Source: Xenopus tropicalis
Taxonomy: Eukaryota; Chordata; Amphibia; Anura; Pipidae
DNA length: 64,000 bases
Direction of reading: 5' to 3'
Assembly: GCF_000004195.4 (NCBI RefSeq)
Contig: NC_030679.2
Coordinates: 29,687,712 to 29,751,711, forward strand
Part shown: positions 10,886 to 22,357 of the stretch, one piece after another
Layout of the letters: every line of letters starts with the position of its first letter
Numbering within the stretch: the first letter of the stretch is position 1
Translations under genes and position numbers: made by a program
The notes under the pieces: generated by a model
Seen by the model: only the letters and a program-made list of their open reading frames with translations
Databases searched by the model: none
Told to the model about the DNA's origin: nothing

Positions 10886-12545
10886 AAAAATGACTTCTAA
10901 TGAGAAAACTCCCCTGAAGTGGGAAAAGCTCAATTTAACATCTGGTCTGGGCCCTCTTTAGCTCAACTATTTTTCAAATATATGAAAACATTGCTGTATC
11001 CACCATTCAGACATAGTTTCAATGCTATCTATTACAGCCAATAAGTGTTCACTTCTTTAGGCTCCCTCCCACCCAAGTCTCTGGATCCCCATGGGATTGG
11101 CAGCCACTTCTATAGGTTAATGGATTAAGTGAAAAATTATATTTTGAGGTTTTCACAAATAGATACTTATGGTTATCTGTCATATGGTTATCTGTTTTCC
11201 AGAGGCTTTTATTGTCAAGGTCAATAAACACAAATACTTCTCCTGAGGAGTAGAAGCAAACAAATTAGCATATGTTGCTTTCTATGCACAACTGATAAAC
11301 AATCACGTTATACAAACATTGGAAACCAGGAAGGCACAGCATGTGATCGAGATGCATTATTGGCAGTAAATGTACATCTGCTATATTATTTAGTGCTTTA
11401 TTTACATTGATTCTAATGAAAAGCATCAAGACTCTTTAAGAAGTGTAATCTAACCATAATAGGGCTGATCTATAAAGCAAGGTGCTAAACTGCACAAGTG
11501 TAATTGCCTATAGCAGCTAATTAGACCTTTGCTTTAATTTTCTAACTGGCAGTCGACTGCTCAAAACCAGTTGCTGATTGGTTGCTTTGGGCATCTGCAC
11601 TTATGCAATGTAGAAACTATGGGGAAAATGTAATAAAAGTCATAAATGGAAAAATCCTCCATCCCTTCTTAGAACTGTAAGTAAATAAAGTTCTGCTGGC
11701 CTGGAGAAACAAGATATACTGTATGTTCTTGCAAAATACCACAATGTTTCCTAAATGCTATAAGCAATGTTTGTTTAATATATAAAGCGGTGACAAATCC
11801 CTTGATTTTTATCACGTTTAATTTAAGAAGGGAAATAAATCATGTGTTTCGCTAATGCTTATCAAACAAATGTTAAATCTTTAAGCAGAAGCAAGAAGAC
11901 AGGATCTCTAAGCACATCATTCAAAGCGTAGGCAGAAGATGATTTACTTGCGTGTCTTGTAGCGTCACAAATTGAAAAGTTGCATAAATATTCATTTGAA
12001 ACATATAAAGATGAAGAAGCGTCAGTTCCTATACTGAGTCTAACCAAGTAGCAGGTATAATTTGTGTCTGTAATGTTTAATTATCATAAGGATGAACTCT
12101 CTCCTTGCAGATTTTCCAGTCTATACAATAGCTTAGATATAGAAACCCCACTTCAGCACGTTCAGAATTAGAAACTCCTACATAGTGTCTTGGGGTTTCC
12201 TTCTTAAATAATAAGATACGGTCTGAAGTATAGCTTAGTGAAGTAGGGTGCAATGTAAATCTGCCTTGGTACATTTTGCAATGTAGTTGTCGTGTAATTT
12301 CTGTTGCGATGATGCTCATAATACCAGTGTTAGCGAACAATGCATTAGGTGCACATATAGAAGTCTATACCTTCTCATAGTAGGTGCTAATTCCTGAGTC
12401 CTCTTGCATTTGTTTACCCTATACTTCCTACTTACTCAAGCAAAATGGATGCAACCAGCAACTGGGTGCAAGGCACAATTACAGAGCAGTGTGTAAGCAA
12501 ATACACAAGTTCTGAATTGCATTGCAATGGACAAAAGTTTGTACT
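10886..12545. other. unique DNA, nothing recognised
   Basis: No transposon ends and no exon-like open frame are visible in these 1.7 kb. Confidence 0.5.
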
Positions 12546-13470
12546 TTGTTCATAACTCTGCCCTACCCTATATCTCTGCACTTATCTTATAGATACCATC
12601 CAACCCGCTTGTTACGCTCCTCTACTGACCTGCTCCTCAACTCTTCTCTCATTCCCTCCTCACACATTCGCATCCAAGACTTTGAAAGGGCTGCCCCCCT
12701 TCTCTGGAATTCACTCGCACAATCTGTCAGACTTTCTCCTTGTAGATTGTAAGCTCTTTTGGGCAGGGCTCTCTTCCCCTCTTGTATCAGTTATTGATTG
12801 CTTTATATGTTACTCTAAGGGGCACATTTACTAACCCACGAATCCGAACCGAATTGGAAAAATTCAGATTGGAAAACGAACATTTTGCGACTTTTTCATA
12901 TTTTTTGCGATTTTTTCGGCGCCTTTACAATTTTTCGGAAATTGTCGCGACTTTTTCGTTACCAATACGATTTGCGCGAAAAAACGCAAGTTTTTCGTAG
13001 CCATTACGATGCGCTCGTATCTTGTCGCGACTTTTTCGTATTGAGCGCTCGTAAGCGGCGGGCGAAACTTTCAGACTTAGCATGATTTTGGAAGCCTCCC
13101 ATAGGACTCAATGGCACCCTGCAGCTCCAACCTGGCCCAAGAAAAGTCACCATACTGAAGCTTGAATGAATCCGAATCTTTCGTACTCGGCGCGAAGGCT
13201 ACGAAAAAGTCGCGACTTTTCGCGCAAGTTTTAACGCTATGAAAAAATCGCCAGATTTTGCGCAACATTCGGAATGGCAACGAAAAAGTCGCGTCAATTT
13301 TCCGAAAAATCGCAAAATACCGATCATTACGAAAAAACGCAATCGGACGCATTCGGCCCGTTCGTGGGTAAGTAAATGTGCCCCTAAATGTCCAATGTAT
13401 GAAACCCACTTATTGTACATTGCTGCAGAATATGTTGGCGCTTTATAAATAAATGTTAATAATACTTGCT
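12546..13470 (+). mobile_element. L2-type LINE 3' end, interrupted by a MITE
   Basis: Reading forward, 12560-12770 encodes a decayed C-terminal reverse-transcriptase tail with the pattern FERAAPLLWNSLAQSVRLSP, typical of L2 LINE ends in frogs. The 3' UTR words GATTGTAAGCTCTTTTGGGC (from 12745) and AATATGTTGGCGCTTTATAA (13428-13447) follow, with an (AAT)-like end. The UTR is split at 12816 by the palindromic element 12819-13384. Upstream ORF sequence is absent, so the copy is strongly 5'-truncated. Confidence 0.75.
12819..13384. mobile_element. palindromic Harbinger-like MITE with TAA TSD
   Basis: The ends are GGGGCACATTTACTAA and AGTAAATGTGCCCC, flanked by TAA at 12816-12818 and 13385-13387. 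The two arms pair imperfectly. The middle (13075-13190) is a non-palindromic spacer containing GGAAGCCTCCCATAGGACTC, unlike the copy at 4607-5055, which pairs to its centre. It is inserted in the L2 LINE tail and is therefore younger than it. Confidence 0.85.
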
Positions 13471-14934
13471 GTACACTGTAAATTGCATTAGTAATGGGAT
13501 GCACTGCATTTTGGGACATGCTATGGTGCACTCATGATCAAAATAACATGTGCTAAAAGTATTTTATTGATTTCCTCAGGCCAATGTTGTCAATATTTAT
13601 TCTGTAGCAAGTTTTGTCACGGGTATACAAGGGTCTACAATGCCAGGTGGGTGCTACCATCTTTACAGCAGGAGGCTGGTTAGGTGTCTGGTTATAAACT
13701 TTTACTGGATCAAATGAAAAATGGCAGGCATGTATAGAAATCCAGATATGAACCCTTCTTTTACATCAAAATGCAATCAACTTGTATTCAGTTCAGCCCA
13801 GAATGTATTGGAAATTTTACAGATAGTTTTTTTTTTTTCAAATATGGTAACCTCAGGAGAACAGTAACCCCAAGTTGCTTCAGTTCTTACGTCTTTCTAT
13901 TGTATGGTTTTCTGTTTTATCAGGTTCTTTTTCTGGCAATAAAGGCCCCCCTGTATTTTAGCTTATATCTGCAGCCAATAGGTATTAGATGACATAAAAG
14001 TTAAATATGGGAATATAATATCCGGAAAATACAACTGAAATCAAAAAGGAAGATACTAAGGGTGTAAACCTTACCAGAATGTATTGTAACATGTTGCTTT
14101 TACTTATCAGAAACATACACAGGCACACATACAAACAGAATTATTTGTTTTATTTTATTTGTTAGAGTTATTCCTATTGTGCCCGTGGGCTATACAACCC
14201 AGCCTTTATTTCTTAGAAATGCCTTTGTTAATGCTGTGGATGGATAAATTATGTACAAAGAGTCCAAAGGGACATATTGTAGATGTACTGCATGGCTCAC
14301 CTGCAGAGGACCCATTGTCTGGACCTATAGGAAGGAACAATTTTTATAGAGGTCACAGGACAAAAATCATACAGCATTTATATAGAATGTATAGAATAGA
14401 TTTGTATCTTAATAAATGATGGTATCTCATTTCATTGAAGGGATTCTGATTTGAATTCTTTCTTCCTGGATTACCCTCGAAACACTCAACAAAAATATTC
14501 TAGAAACCACTGACACAGACAAACACTTACCTTACATACAAAAGCCTTGATCCAGCTTTTGCTGTGCCGTATACCATTATAGAGAACTTCAGAGGCAATT
14601 TATTTCAATATAAAATAAGCCAGGAATTTAAATTATGTCTAGAGACTGGCACAAACTCCCAATATGATGCCTGCCCACATAGCCGAAAGGAAAACAATGA
14701 GCATTTAAACTAATTGCCAACTAGCCATGCAGCATGCAGATTTTATATCAATTTGGCCACCTTAAATTAGTATTATATTGTATTGTATTATAGTATTCCC
14801 CTGTATAAAAAAGGAGCAATGTATGTTGAAATATTTTTTTATGGACTGTTGCCTTGTAGGGCTGGGGTTCTAGCTTCCATTCCAGCCTGGGTATTATGTG
14901 CAAAGTATGTATGTATTTGTGTGAATGTGATAGG
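13471..14934. other. unique DNA, nothing recognised
   Basis: No transposon termini or coding pattern were found. A T10 run lies near 13829-13838. Confidence 0.45.
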
Positions 14935-15045
14935 GACTTTAGATTGTAAGCGCCACTGGGGCAGGGGCTAATGTAATGGTGTCTAATCTCAATAAAGCAC
15001 TGGGGATCATGTCAGTGCTATAAAAATAATGAATAATTATAATAG
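14935..15045 (+). mobile_element. L2-type LINE/SINE 3' tail
   Basis: GATTGTAAGCGCCACTGGGG, AATAAAGCACT and GTGCTATAAAAATAAT are the same 3' UTR words as at 8110-8232. Only the tail is left. Confidence 0.6.
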
Positions 15046-15187
15046 GAGTGGCGAAGGGAAGAGTTAAAAGTTCTAAATGACTTCTGGAGTCTGGAGGAAA
15101 ACTACAACCATTTTGGTACTAATTCTATTACTTCTTTCATTGCATCAGAAAGCTCTTAAGTTTTTTTTACTTGTTTCAGTTATCTAG

Positions 15188-15738
15188 GAGGCTTATTTAT
15201 TATGCTGTTTAAAATGAAATTCACCAAAAACAGGGTAAAAGAAGTTTGCCACCCGAATGCCAGATTTTACACCGTTATTTTACGTAAGTTCCTGCAGAAG
15301 TAAAAGGCATAAAAAATCATGCTGATGGCTACCTAACTCAATCAAGCTGCTACAGGGGGCACCCACCCATCTACTCTTTCTAGTCGCAATTTAACTTCTG
15401 ATTTGTCACCTCTGTTGGCCCTCTGCATCAAACACCCTAACAGCTTACCCTGGTTTTCTATGATCATGCATCCACTATTTAATCTGAAATCTAAGCAGAC
15501 ACAATACTTTTGACTTATCACTGGTAATATTGCTCTAATATTTCATTGAAGACTGATACTCAACACATGCTTCTGTATTATACTATTATGCTGTATTGTA
15601 TTTTTTTTCTCTGCATAAGTGAAAAATAAAATATAAGTTTAAAAAAAAAAATGATGCTGATTTTACACCGTTTTTTACACGTCGAAGCTTGGCGAATTGT
15701 GCCGCCAATTTTTACACAGCGTAATAAATCTGCCCCTT
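15188..15738 (+). mobile_element. MITE with GGGGCAGATTTATTA-type ends, holding an L1-like insertion
   Basis: The left end GGCTTATTTATTATGCTG and right end CGTAATAAATCTGCCCC are inverted repeats, and inner words (TTTTACACCG) recur in both halves. The element is interrupted by a polyadenylated retroposon at about 15327-15650. Confidence 0.65.
15327..15650 (+). mobile_element. L1-like LINE 3' UTR insertion with poly(A)
   Basis: The insertion ends in GTGAAAAATAAAATATAAG followed by an A11 tract, so a polyadenylation-like signal precedes the tail. It is bracketed by AAAAAATCATGCTGAT (15311-15326) and AAAAATGATGCTGAT (ending at 15661), a long target duplication with one mismatch. That structure is the mark of target-primed reverse transcription. 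No reading frame is present. The L1/Tx1 assignment rests on the tail words and is tentative. Confidence 0.65.
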
Positions 15739-15807
15739 AGTGTCTTAACCAAGTATATATTGTTTTAAAGGTAGGAGACCATATTCCCAAATAACTTTGC
15801 AGATTAT

Positions 15808-16177
15808 GGGGCTCATCTACTATAACTCTAACATTTCTCATTTTTTTATTTTTTCCGAATAAACTCATTTGCACAAATGTCTGAACTGAAAAAGTCAGTA
15901 TGGGAAAAAGTCGTGTAACTGTGACTTTTTCAAACTGTCGACCTGAAACCTCTACTTTTTCGAGTTGTCACACAAAAAACCAGATCCTACAGGGAAGAGA
16001 AGGGACATCTGCCATTGACTACATGATCTCCTCAAGTTAGAATGCGAATTGTCAGAATTGGATATTTAGCCATTTTGCTGCACAATAATAATAAAAAACT
16101 TTTTTTTTCTGTGACTTTTAGCACTTAAAAATCCAAATCAGAAGATAAAACAATCAGAGCCTTAGTAAATGGCCCCC
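15808..16177. mobile_element. palindromic MITE, GGGGCTCATTTACTA family
   Basis: The ends GGGGCTCATCTACTATAA and TTAGTAAATGGCCCCC are inverted. Words such as AAAGTC and ACTTTTTC in both arms and the central CTGCCATTGACTAC match relatives at 44177-44640 and 61690-62050. It is probably related to the Harbinger-like elements, but no clear TSD is seen. Confidence 0.6.
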
Positions 16178-16865
16178 TACAGTATATATCAGCACTGTGT
16201 CTTTTTTATGTATCCTTTGCTGTCATTGCTGCATTTAGGCAAGGGATGGAGTGGCTGCACAGCACAGTCTGTGACATACTACTGAAATGAAAGTACCTGA
16301 CTGTTAATTAACTGCTCCTGTGAACCATAATTGAAAGCCATTGCATCCCCCCCCTTTCTATTTTATGATTACATCTCAAAAATGACCTTAATTCAAGGGG
16401 TGAATGCCTTTTAAACAGATTTTTTCAGTCTAAATGACTAATTTCATCATAGAATGAAATGTCATGAAAACTCATTTCTCTCTAGATTAACAATACCCAA
16501 AATTTCCAAGAAGGTAAATCAAGTTCCACTGCAAGGAAACTTCCCAAAGGTAGGCAATCATAATGTGTATGGGAAAAGCGGTATAAAATGTAAGCAATAG
16601 CAATGCTTTTAGTGTGTATTTTAGCAACATACTGTAGTTGCCCATTTGGGCACTTTCTTACCTATACACACAGGTGCATATTAGGGCTTTTCTAGGGCTG
16701 GCTCTGTTTCTGGATATTTTCTTGGACACATTCATTCATTTTGCTGTTGGAAATTAGAAGTTGTATTACAAACATGTAGTCCATAACAAATATTTGCTTT
16801 TGCCCTTGGTACTTAGCAAGTCCATGATTGACTTTTACATTTGCATTGAGGTTGACACTTACATT
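16178..16865. other. unique DNA, nothing recognised
   Basis: No repeat termini or coding signal were seen. Confidence 0.45.
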
Positions 16866-17077
16866 CAGGGTCGGACTGGGCCACCGGGCCTCCGGGAAAA
16901 AAACCCGGTGGGCCCTGGCCCAGGGCACTATACAGAGCTGCCGGTCTCCCTCCCACCTCCCCCGACTCGCTATCCATAAGTTTCATTTATTTGCGCTCGG
17001 GTGAAGGGGTTGAAAGGATGGGGGGGCTGCGGGGGGTTGAAAGGCTGCAACAGGGGCTTCTGCCTCAGGGGCCCCTG
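16866..17077 (+). mobile_element. hAT-type MITE, CAGGGTCGGACTGGG family, probable
   Basis: It begins CAGGGTCGGACTGGGCC, the same kind of end as 39-319 and 51712-51913, and may end at CAGGGGCCCCTG (17077). The interior is G+C-rich with the inverted word pair CCGGGC/GCCCGG near the left end. No matching 8-bp flanks were found, so the right boundary is uncertain. Confidence 0.55.
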
Positions 17078-17084
17078 CAAAGCT

Positions 17085-17990
17085 GGAAGACTCAGAAGAG
17101 AAAGGCAAGAATTCAAGAACTATAAAAAATTAAGACCAATTGAAAAGTTTCTAAGAATAGGCCTTCTATAACAAGCTAACAGATAACCTGAAGTAGAACC
17201 ACTCCTTTGATACCTCACATGTAATATTTCCACATTAGACAAAATGCTTCTGCAAAAAAAAATTTGTTCTTCTATTCTTTATTAAAAAAAAAATAGCAAC
17301 CTAATCCAAAGCACCATACAGTGACTTGGGGAGAACACAAATAGCATGAAGGACAGAAATACAACAATGTAAAGGTGACAGAACAAGCAGAATTTGACAC
17401 ATGAATTGTGAGGGTCCTGAGGGTTTATATTGTAGGGTTTCTGGTAGCTGTATAGAGACCAATAGGCCAATCTTTTAAGTAAGGCCAACCACACTCACAA
17501 CTGTAAATGGGCCAATGTAAATAGACTGCCTTTCTTTCTAACCTATATGAAAAATAAGACTTTGCTTTGATTGGTCGTTACCTTTCTGCATTCTGCAGTT
17601 TTGTTATGTCTAAAAGTAGAAAAACATCATGCTTATTCAAACTTCAACTGTTTCCAAAGTGGCACTTCAGTAATGGCAGTAGAGATAATTAAAAACCACT
17701 CAAAATTTTCTATATAAAGAGAAAGGCTAATTGAGTTGTTTTCAGTTATCACCATTTTATATTGTCGCTCATTCAGCTCGCCTTAACAAAACCCTACACT
17801 CGACAAGGAAAAAGCAAACAAAAATTGCTTCCCCCGAACTACAGAAAACTGCCGGCCCAACGGCTTTCTTTATAGTTTGTATATGTATTATTGCTACACT
17901 GTATTCCTTGGCTTTAGATCATCATCAAGATGGAGAACAGTAGCGTCACATGGAATGACTATTAAAAATACAGATAGTGTTCCACATGCC
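17085..17990. other. unique DNA, nothing recognised
   Basis: No transposon ends or exon-like frame are visible. Confidence 0.45.
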
Positions 17991-17995
17991 TTGGG

Positions 17996-18330
17996 CTAAA
18001 ATGGGCGAAAATGTCATGCGTCAAAAAGTTTTCGTCAAACCGAAACGGGACAGATTCGTTCATCACTAAAACGAGAAACACACATTGGGGTCATTTATCA
18101 CTGATCACTATTGGCAGATTTATTCACGAAACGGGCTACAAAATTTGTGTGCAACAAAAAATTGTCACCCACATAAAAATAAATCGCCGTGCACATGACA
18201 ATTTTAGTTTGACGCACATGTTCGGTGTTATGCGAATCAAAGATTTGGGAAATGCCGAAAATGTCGCACATCAAAATTTTTTGGGCAAACTGAAACGGGA
18301 CACATTCATTCGTTACTATTTATATGAACA
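17996..18330 (+). mobile_element. two decayed TAGTGATGAGCGAA-family fragments
   Basis: GAAACGGGACAGATTCGTTC and CATCACTAAA at 18041-18070 are a right end of this hAT-type family. A second decayed right end (GAAACGGGACACATTCATTC) lies at 18292-18312. Together with the copy at 18463-18939 they form a cluster of about 950 bp. A 146-codon open frame running through them is incidental. Confidence 0.6.
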
Positions 18331-18462
18331 CACTTTGGGGTCATTAATCAATACTGGGCAAAATTGGCCATGGTCAGTAACCCTTAGCAACCAATCAAGT
18401 TGTTGCATCCATTGCTCTACCTGCAGCTGGCTGGAAAAAGCAAATCACTGATTGATTGCAAT

Positions 18463-18939
18463 TAGTGATGAGCGAATCTGTCCCGTTTCGCTTCGCCGAA
18501 AAATTTGCGAACCTTTCCAAAGATTAGTGAAACGGTGAAAAATTCGCAGAACGGCAACTATTATTTTGACGTGCGACTATTCTTTTCTCACCCGCGACAA
18601 TTTTTTTTGACACCTGCGACTATTCTTTTGATGCGCGACTATTCTTTTGTCGCCCGCAACTATTTTTTTTGACACATGACTATTCTTTTGATGCCCACAA
18701 CAATTTTTTTTGATGTACGACTATTCTTTTGTCACCTGCGACTATTTTTTTTGACGCCCGCGACTATTCTTTTGACACCCGCAACTATTTTTTTTTTTAC
18801 GCTTAACTATTGTTTTGATGCCCGCGACTATTCTTTTGACATGGGCGACAATTTTTGGACACACTGCGAATGTTTTCATCCGTTTCGTGAAATAATCCGC
18901 TGCGATTCCATGCCTGGTGAAACATTTCTCCCATCACTA
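18463..18939 (+). mobile_element. hAT-type MITE, TAGTGATGAGCGAA family, expanded array
   Basis: It runs from TAGTGATGAGCGAATCTG to CCATCACTA. Between 18560 and 18860 lies a run of about a dozen GCGACTATTCTTTTGACGCC-like units of 18-24 bp. The flanks ATTGCAAT and GATGTTAT match at only 5 of 8 positions, so the target duplication is decayed or absent. Confidence 0.8.
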
Positions 18940-18947
18940 GATGTTAT

Positions 18948-19772
18948 AGGGCAAATTTGCTCAGTGTTGATAAATAAGCATGCCTCTATATATAGGATAT
19001 ATTTTTCCCTTTATAAATAATGCACTTTGGGTCAAACCATGGCTTGGGTCTCCCATATTTTGATCTAAGGTGACATCTTTCCAAATGGCTTATTATCATT
19101 CTTATTAGTTAAACATTTTTCTTTCTGAATATACAAAATAAGTTCTATATTTAACACTACAACGTTCTACCAAAAAGGCACCAGATTATGTATTTCTATG
19201 CCCTCTTTGTTTCAATATTTACATGACTGAAATATTAATAATTGCTGTAAAATCGAGACCGTTATATATGTCTGCACGGTTTAATTGCTCACTAATTAGA
19301 CACTGAGCTTATTTCACAGATATTGTCAAATAAACACTATGTTAAATACACATTTTTTTGAATTTTTATTTGTCAGGCAGTTAATTAGACATTGCTCACT
19401 AGGGGTCCTCAAATAGAACAGATGGTTCGAGTACTTTTTTTTGTGCTTTAAATAAAATGTAAATGTAGCGACGGAAAATAAGCAAAGAGACTTTTTTTTT
19501 TGTTGCACGGGACTAGAGTGTTTGATCTCTGCAGCGTTAACAGGCTAAATGAATCTGGACTGAGCTCAAAGCAGATATAAGAATATGAAAAAAAATAAAT
19601 ATTCCAGACTCTTTACAATACATATTTTAATGTGAAGTTTCTTTTAAAGTATTCTCTGCCACAGGGTTTGTGAATGCTAAGTAAAGTCAGCAATATGATG
19701 GATTCTGAGTATTAAAGAGAATACTGTACATAACATTTTTATTACTGGGGTTTAAATTCTGTTTAATGTTCC
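18948..19772. other. unique AT-rich DNA with TAATTA-type words
   Basis: No repeat termini were found. Between 19220 and 19400 several homeodomain-type words (TAATTAGACA twice, TTTAATTGC) occur close together. A conserved non-coding element is possible but not shown. Confidence 0.35.
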
Positions 19773-20170
19773 TTAAAGGGGCAGTATACACCCATGTTCA
19801 ACATAAGCGAATAGGGCTTGTACTGATCATACTCATACTTAATTCAGAAGTATTTATGGTATTTGTTATTTATGGCACTAAACAAGAATATGAACATGCC
19901 AGTTTCATTTTAGCCCTTCTTGTCACTACCTGATCCTAAAGAACTTCTAAGGAGCTGATAAAACAAATTACCAGTCCCAATGAAACCTCTGATAATGAGC
20001 TGCTCAAAGGGTGAATAACTATATATAAATTCTTGCCAGACTTTCTAGTTACATGACCAACCAGCATGTGCCATTTACTAGTCTACCATTTTAAACATCT
20101 GATTGGGTTATGGTATATGGGTTATAAGTCCATATAAGCCCATAGCTGAGAAGGGGGAAGACAGGGCCCT
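19773..20170 (+). mobile_element. T2/Kolobok-type MITE, left end clear
   Basis: It begins TTAAAGGGGCAGTATACACC, which fits the TTAAAGGRR terminus of T2-type elements with TTAA as target. The right end is not recognisable and the stated end is an estimate. Confidence 0.5.
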
Positions 20171-20462
20171 TAAATGTAAATGTCTTTATGTTGTACTTTC
20201 CCAGTTGCAGCAGTGGTTTTATGTACACAACGCTTTCATGCTACTATTGCACTTTTATGAGGATTGAATGTTTTGTGGAAAAAGGACACAACAACTGGTT
20301 AGAGACCAGAGCTGTTACATAGTTAAGGTTACATAGTTACATAGGGTTGAAAAAAGACCAGTGTCCATCAAGTTCAACCCATCCAAGTAAACCCAGCACA
20401 CACAACCCACACCTACCAATCTATACACTCACATACATAAACTATAAATACAACCACTAGTA

Positions 20463-20831
20463 CTAACTGTAGATATTAGTATCACAATAGCCTTGGATAT
20501 ACTGATTGATAAAGAACTCATCCAGGCCCCTCTTAAAGGCATTAACAGAATCTGCCATTACGACATCTCTAGGAAGGGCATTCCATAACCTCACTGCCCT
20601 CACCGTGAAAAACCCCCTACGCTGCTTCAAATGGAAACTCCTTTCCTCTAATCTAAAGGGGTGACCTCTGGTGCGTTGATTGTTTTTATGGGAAAAAAGA
20701 ACATCCCCCAACTGCCTATAATCCCCTCTAATGTACTTGTACAGAGTAATCATGTCCCCTCGCAAGCGCCTCTTTTCCAGAGAAAACAACCCCAACCTCG
20801 ACAGTCTAACCTCATAGCTTAAATCTTCCAT
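20463..20831 (-). CDS. CR1-type ORF2 C-terminal part, in a shifted frame
   Basis: This is the C-terminal tail of the same LINE protein, following the polymerase and thumb. Its pattern LSRLGLFSLEKRRLRGDMI, then RGHPFRLEERSFHLKQRRGF, FFTVRAVRLWNALPRDVV and FKRGLDEF is the tail found in CR1-clade proteins. In other CR1 elements it is continuous with the polymerase. Here its ATG (20831-20829) overlaps the polymerase stop codon by 13 nt in another frame. The second copy at 39 kb has the same arrangement. Whether the ATG is ever used, or the break is only an inherited deletion, cannot be settled from sequence alone. Confidence 0.85.
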   Translation of the reverse strand: MEDLSYEVRLSRLGLFSLEKRRLRGDMITLYKYIRGDYRQLGDVLFSHKNNQRTRGHPFRLEERSFHLKQRRGFFTVRAVRLWNALPRDVVMADSVNAFKRGLDEFFINQYIQGYCDTNIYS

Positions 20832-22357
20832 CCCCTTAACCAGTTTACTTGCAGTCTCTGCACTCTCTCCAGCTCATTAATATCCTTCTTAAGGACTGGA
20901 GCCCAAAACTGCACTGCATACTCAAGGTGAGGCCTTACCAGGGACCTATAAAGGGGCAAAATTATGTTCTCATCCCTTGAGTCAATGCCCTTTTTTATAC
21001 AAGACAGCACTTTATTTGCTTTAGTAGCCACAGAATGACACTGCCTGGCATTAGACAACTTGTTATCAACAAAAACCCCTAGATCCTTCTCCATTAAGGA
21101 AACCCCCAACACACTACCATTCAGTAGATAGTTTGCGTTTATATTATTTCTACCAAAGTGCATAACTTTGCACTTATCAACATTGAACCTCATTTTCCAG
21201 TTTGCTGCCCAGTTATCTAATTTTGTCAAATCGCTCTGCAAAGCGGCAGCATCCTGCATGGAACTTATAGTTTTGCACAATTTAGTGTCATCAGCAAAAA
21301 TAGAAACAGTACTGTCTATGCCCACCTCCAGGTCATTAATAAACAAGTTAAAAAGCAAAGGCCCAAGGACTGACCCCTGCGGTACTCCACTAACCACACT
21401 GGTCCAATTAGAAAATGTTCCATTTACAACCACTCTTTGTACTCTATCCTTCAGCCAGTTCTCTATCCAATTACAAATATTATGTTCTAGGCCAATATTC
21501 CTTAATTTGATCATTAACCTTCTGTGAGGTACTGTATCAAACGCTTTAGCAAAGTCCAAGTAGATGACATCAACTGCCATTCCAGCATCAAGGTTCCTGC
21601 TCACCTCCTCATAAAAGGCGACTAAATTAGTCTGGCAAGATCTGTTACGCATAAAACCATGCTGGCACAAACTAATAGTATTGTGAACTGCAATGTATTC
21701 AAGTACCCTATCCCTTATTACCCCTTCCAAAAGTTTTCCTACTACTGATGTCAGACTAACAGGCCTATCGTTTTCAAATAACGGCACCACATTAGCAATC
21801 CGCCAGTCTCTTGGCACCATGCCAGACCTCAATGAATCCTGAAAAATTATGTGAAGAGGTTTGGCAATCACAGCGCTCAGCTCATATAATACCCTGGGAT
21901 GAATCCCATCCGGCCCTGGACCTTTGTTTACCTTTACATATTCAAGTCTCTTTTGAATTTCCTCCCGAGTGACCCATGCGCCAGTAGCTAAATTACTAGA
22001 ACTGGGCATATTACAAGGGAAGCCTTCATTATCTGGCTCCTCAGATGTATAGACAGATGAAAAATAAGAGTTCAAAATTTCAGCTTTTTCCCCGTTCTCA
22101 TCAACCAACTTACCCCCCCGTGATAATAAGGTTCCCACCCCTTCTTGCTTCATTTTTTTACTATTCACATGATTAAAATATAATTTAGGATTCTTTTTAC
22201 TCCTAGCAGCAATATCCCTTTCCATTTCTATTTTAGCTTGCTTGATAGCTTTTTTGCATGCTTTATTTGCTTCCTTGTACCTGATGAAAGTTTCCGCTGT
22301 CCCAGCTAACTTGAATGCCCTAAAAGCACGTTTTTTCTTACCAACCTCTGTTGATAT
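20819..22357 (-). CDS. CR1-type reverse transcriptase, truncated at both ends
   Basis: This open frame of over 500 codons encodes the non-LTR reverse transcriptase that copies the LINE RNA at its chromosomal target. The frame formally opens upstream (an ATG at 22447), but similarity to CR1 begins about 30 codons in, so that start is not the native one. Numbering from that ATG: the conserved NKGPGPDGIHPRVL block is at 174-187, box A YLDFAKAFDTV at 296-306 with catalytic Asp298, GVPQGSVLGPLLF at 354-366, and FADD at 384-387. All three catalytic Asp positions are intact. Near residue 225 (21770-21780) the segment between VVPLF and RPVSL is shorter than in relatives, which suggests an in-frame deletion of roughly 8-10 codons. 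The frame ends at TAA (20819) one frame away from the C-terminal part, because of a 1-base loss near 20845. An active copy is unlikely. Confidence 0.88.
   Translation of the reverse strand: MSTEVGKKKRAFRAFKLAGTAETFIRYKEANKACKKAIKQAKIEMERDIAARSKKNPKLYFNHVNSKKMKQEGVGTLLSRGGKLVDENGEKAEILNSYFSSVYTSEEPDNEGFPCNMPSSSNLATGAWVTREEIQKRLEYVKVNKGPGPDGIHPRVLYELSAVIAKPLHIIFQDSLRSGMVPRDWRIANVVPLFENDRPVSLTSVVGKLLEGVIRDRVLEYIAVHNTISLCQHGFMRNRSCQTNLVAFYEEVSRNLDAGMAVDVIYLDFAKAFDTVPHRRLMIKLRNIGLEHNICNWIENWLKDRVQRVVVNGTFSNWTSVVSGVPQGSVLGPLLFNLFINDLEVGIDSTVSIFADDTKLCKTISSMQDAAALQSDLTKLDNWAANWKMRFNVDKCKVMHFGRNNINANYLLNGSVLGVSLMEKDLGVFVDNKLSNARQCHSVATKANKVLSCIKKGIDSRDENIILPLYRSLVRPHLEYAVQFWAPVLKKDINELERVQRLQVNWLRGWKI

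Noticed and set aside
18011..18451. Frame of 146 codons on the plus strand
   Set aside because: It runs through two decayed MITE fragments and shows no domain-like pattern.
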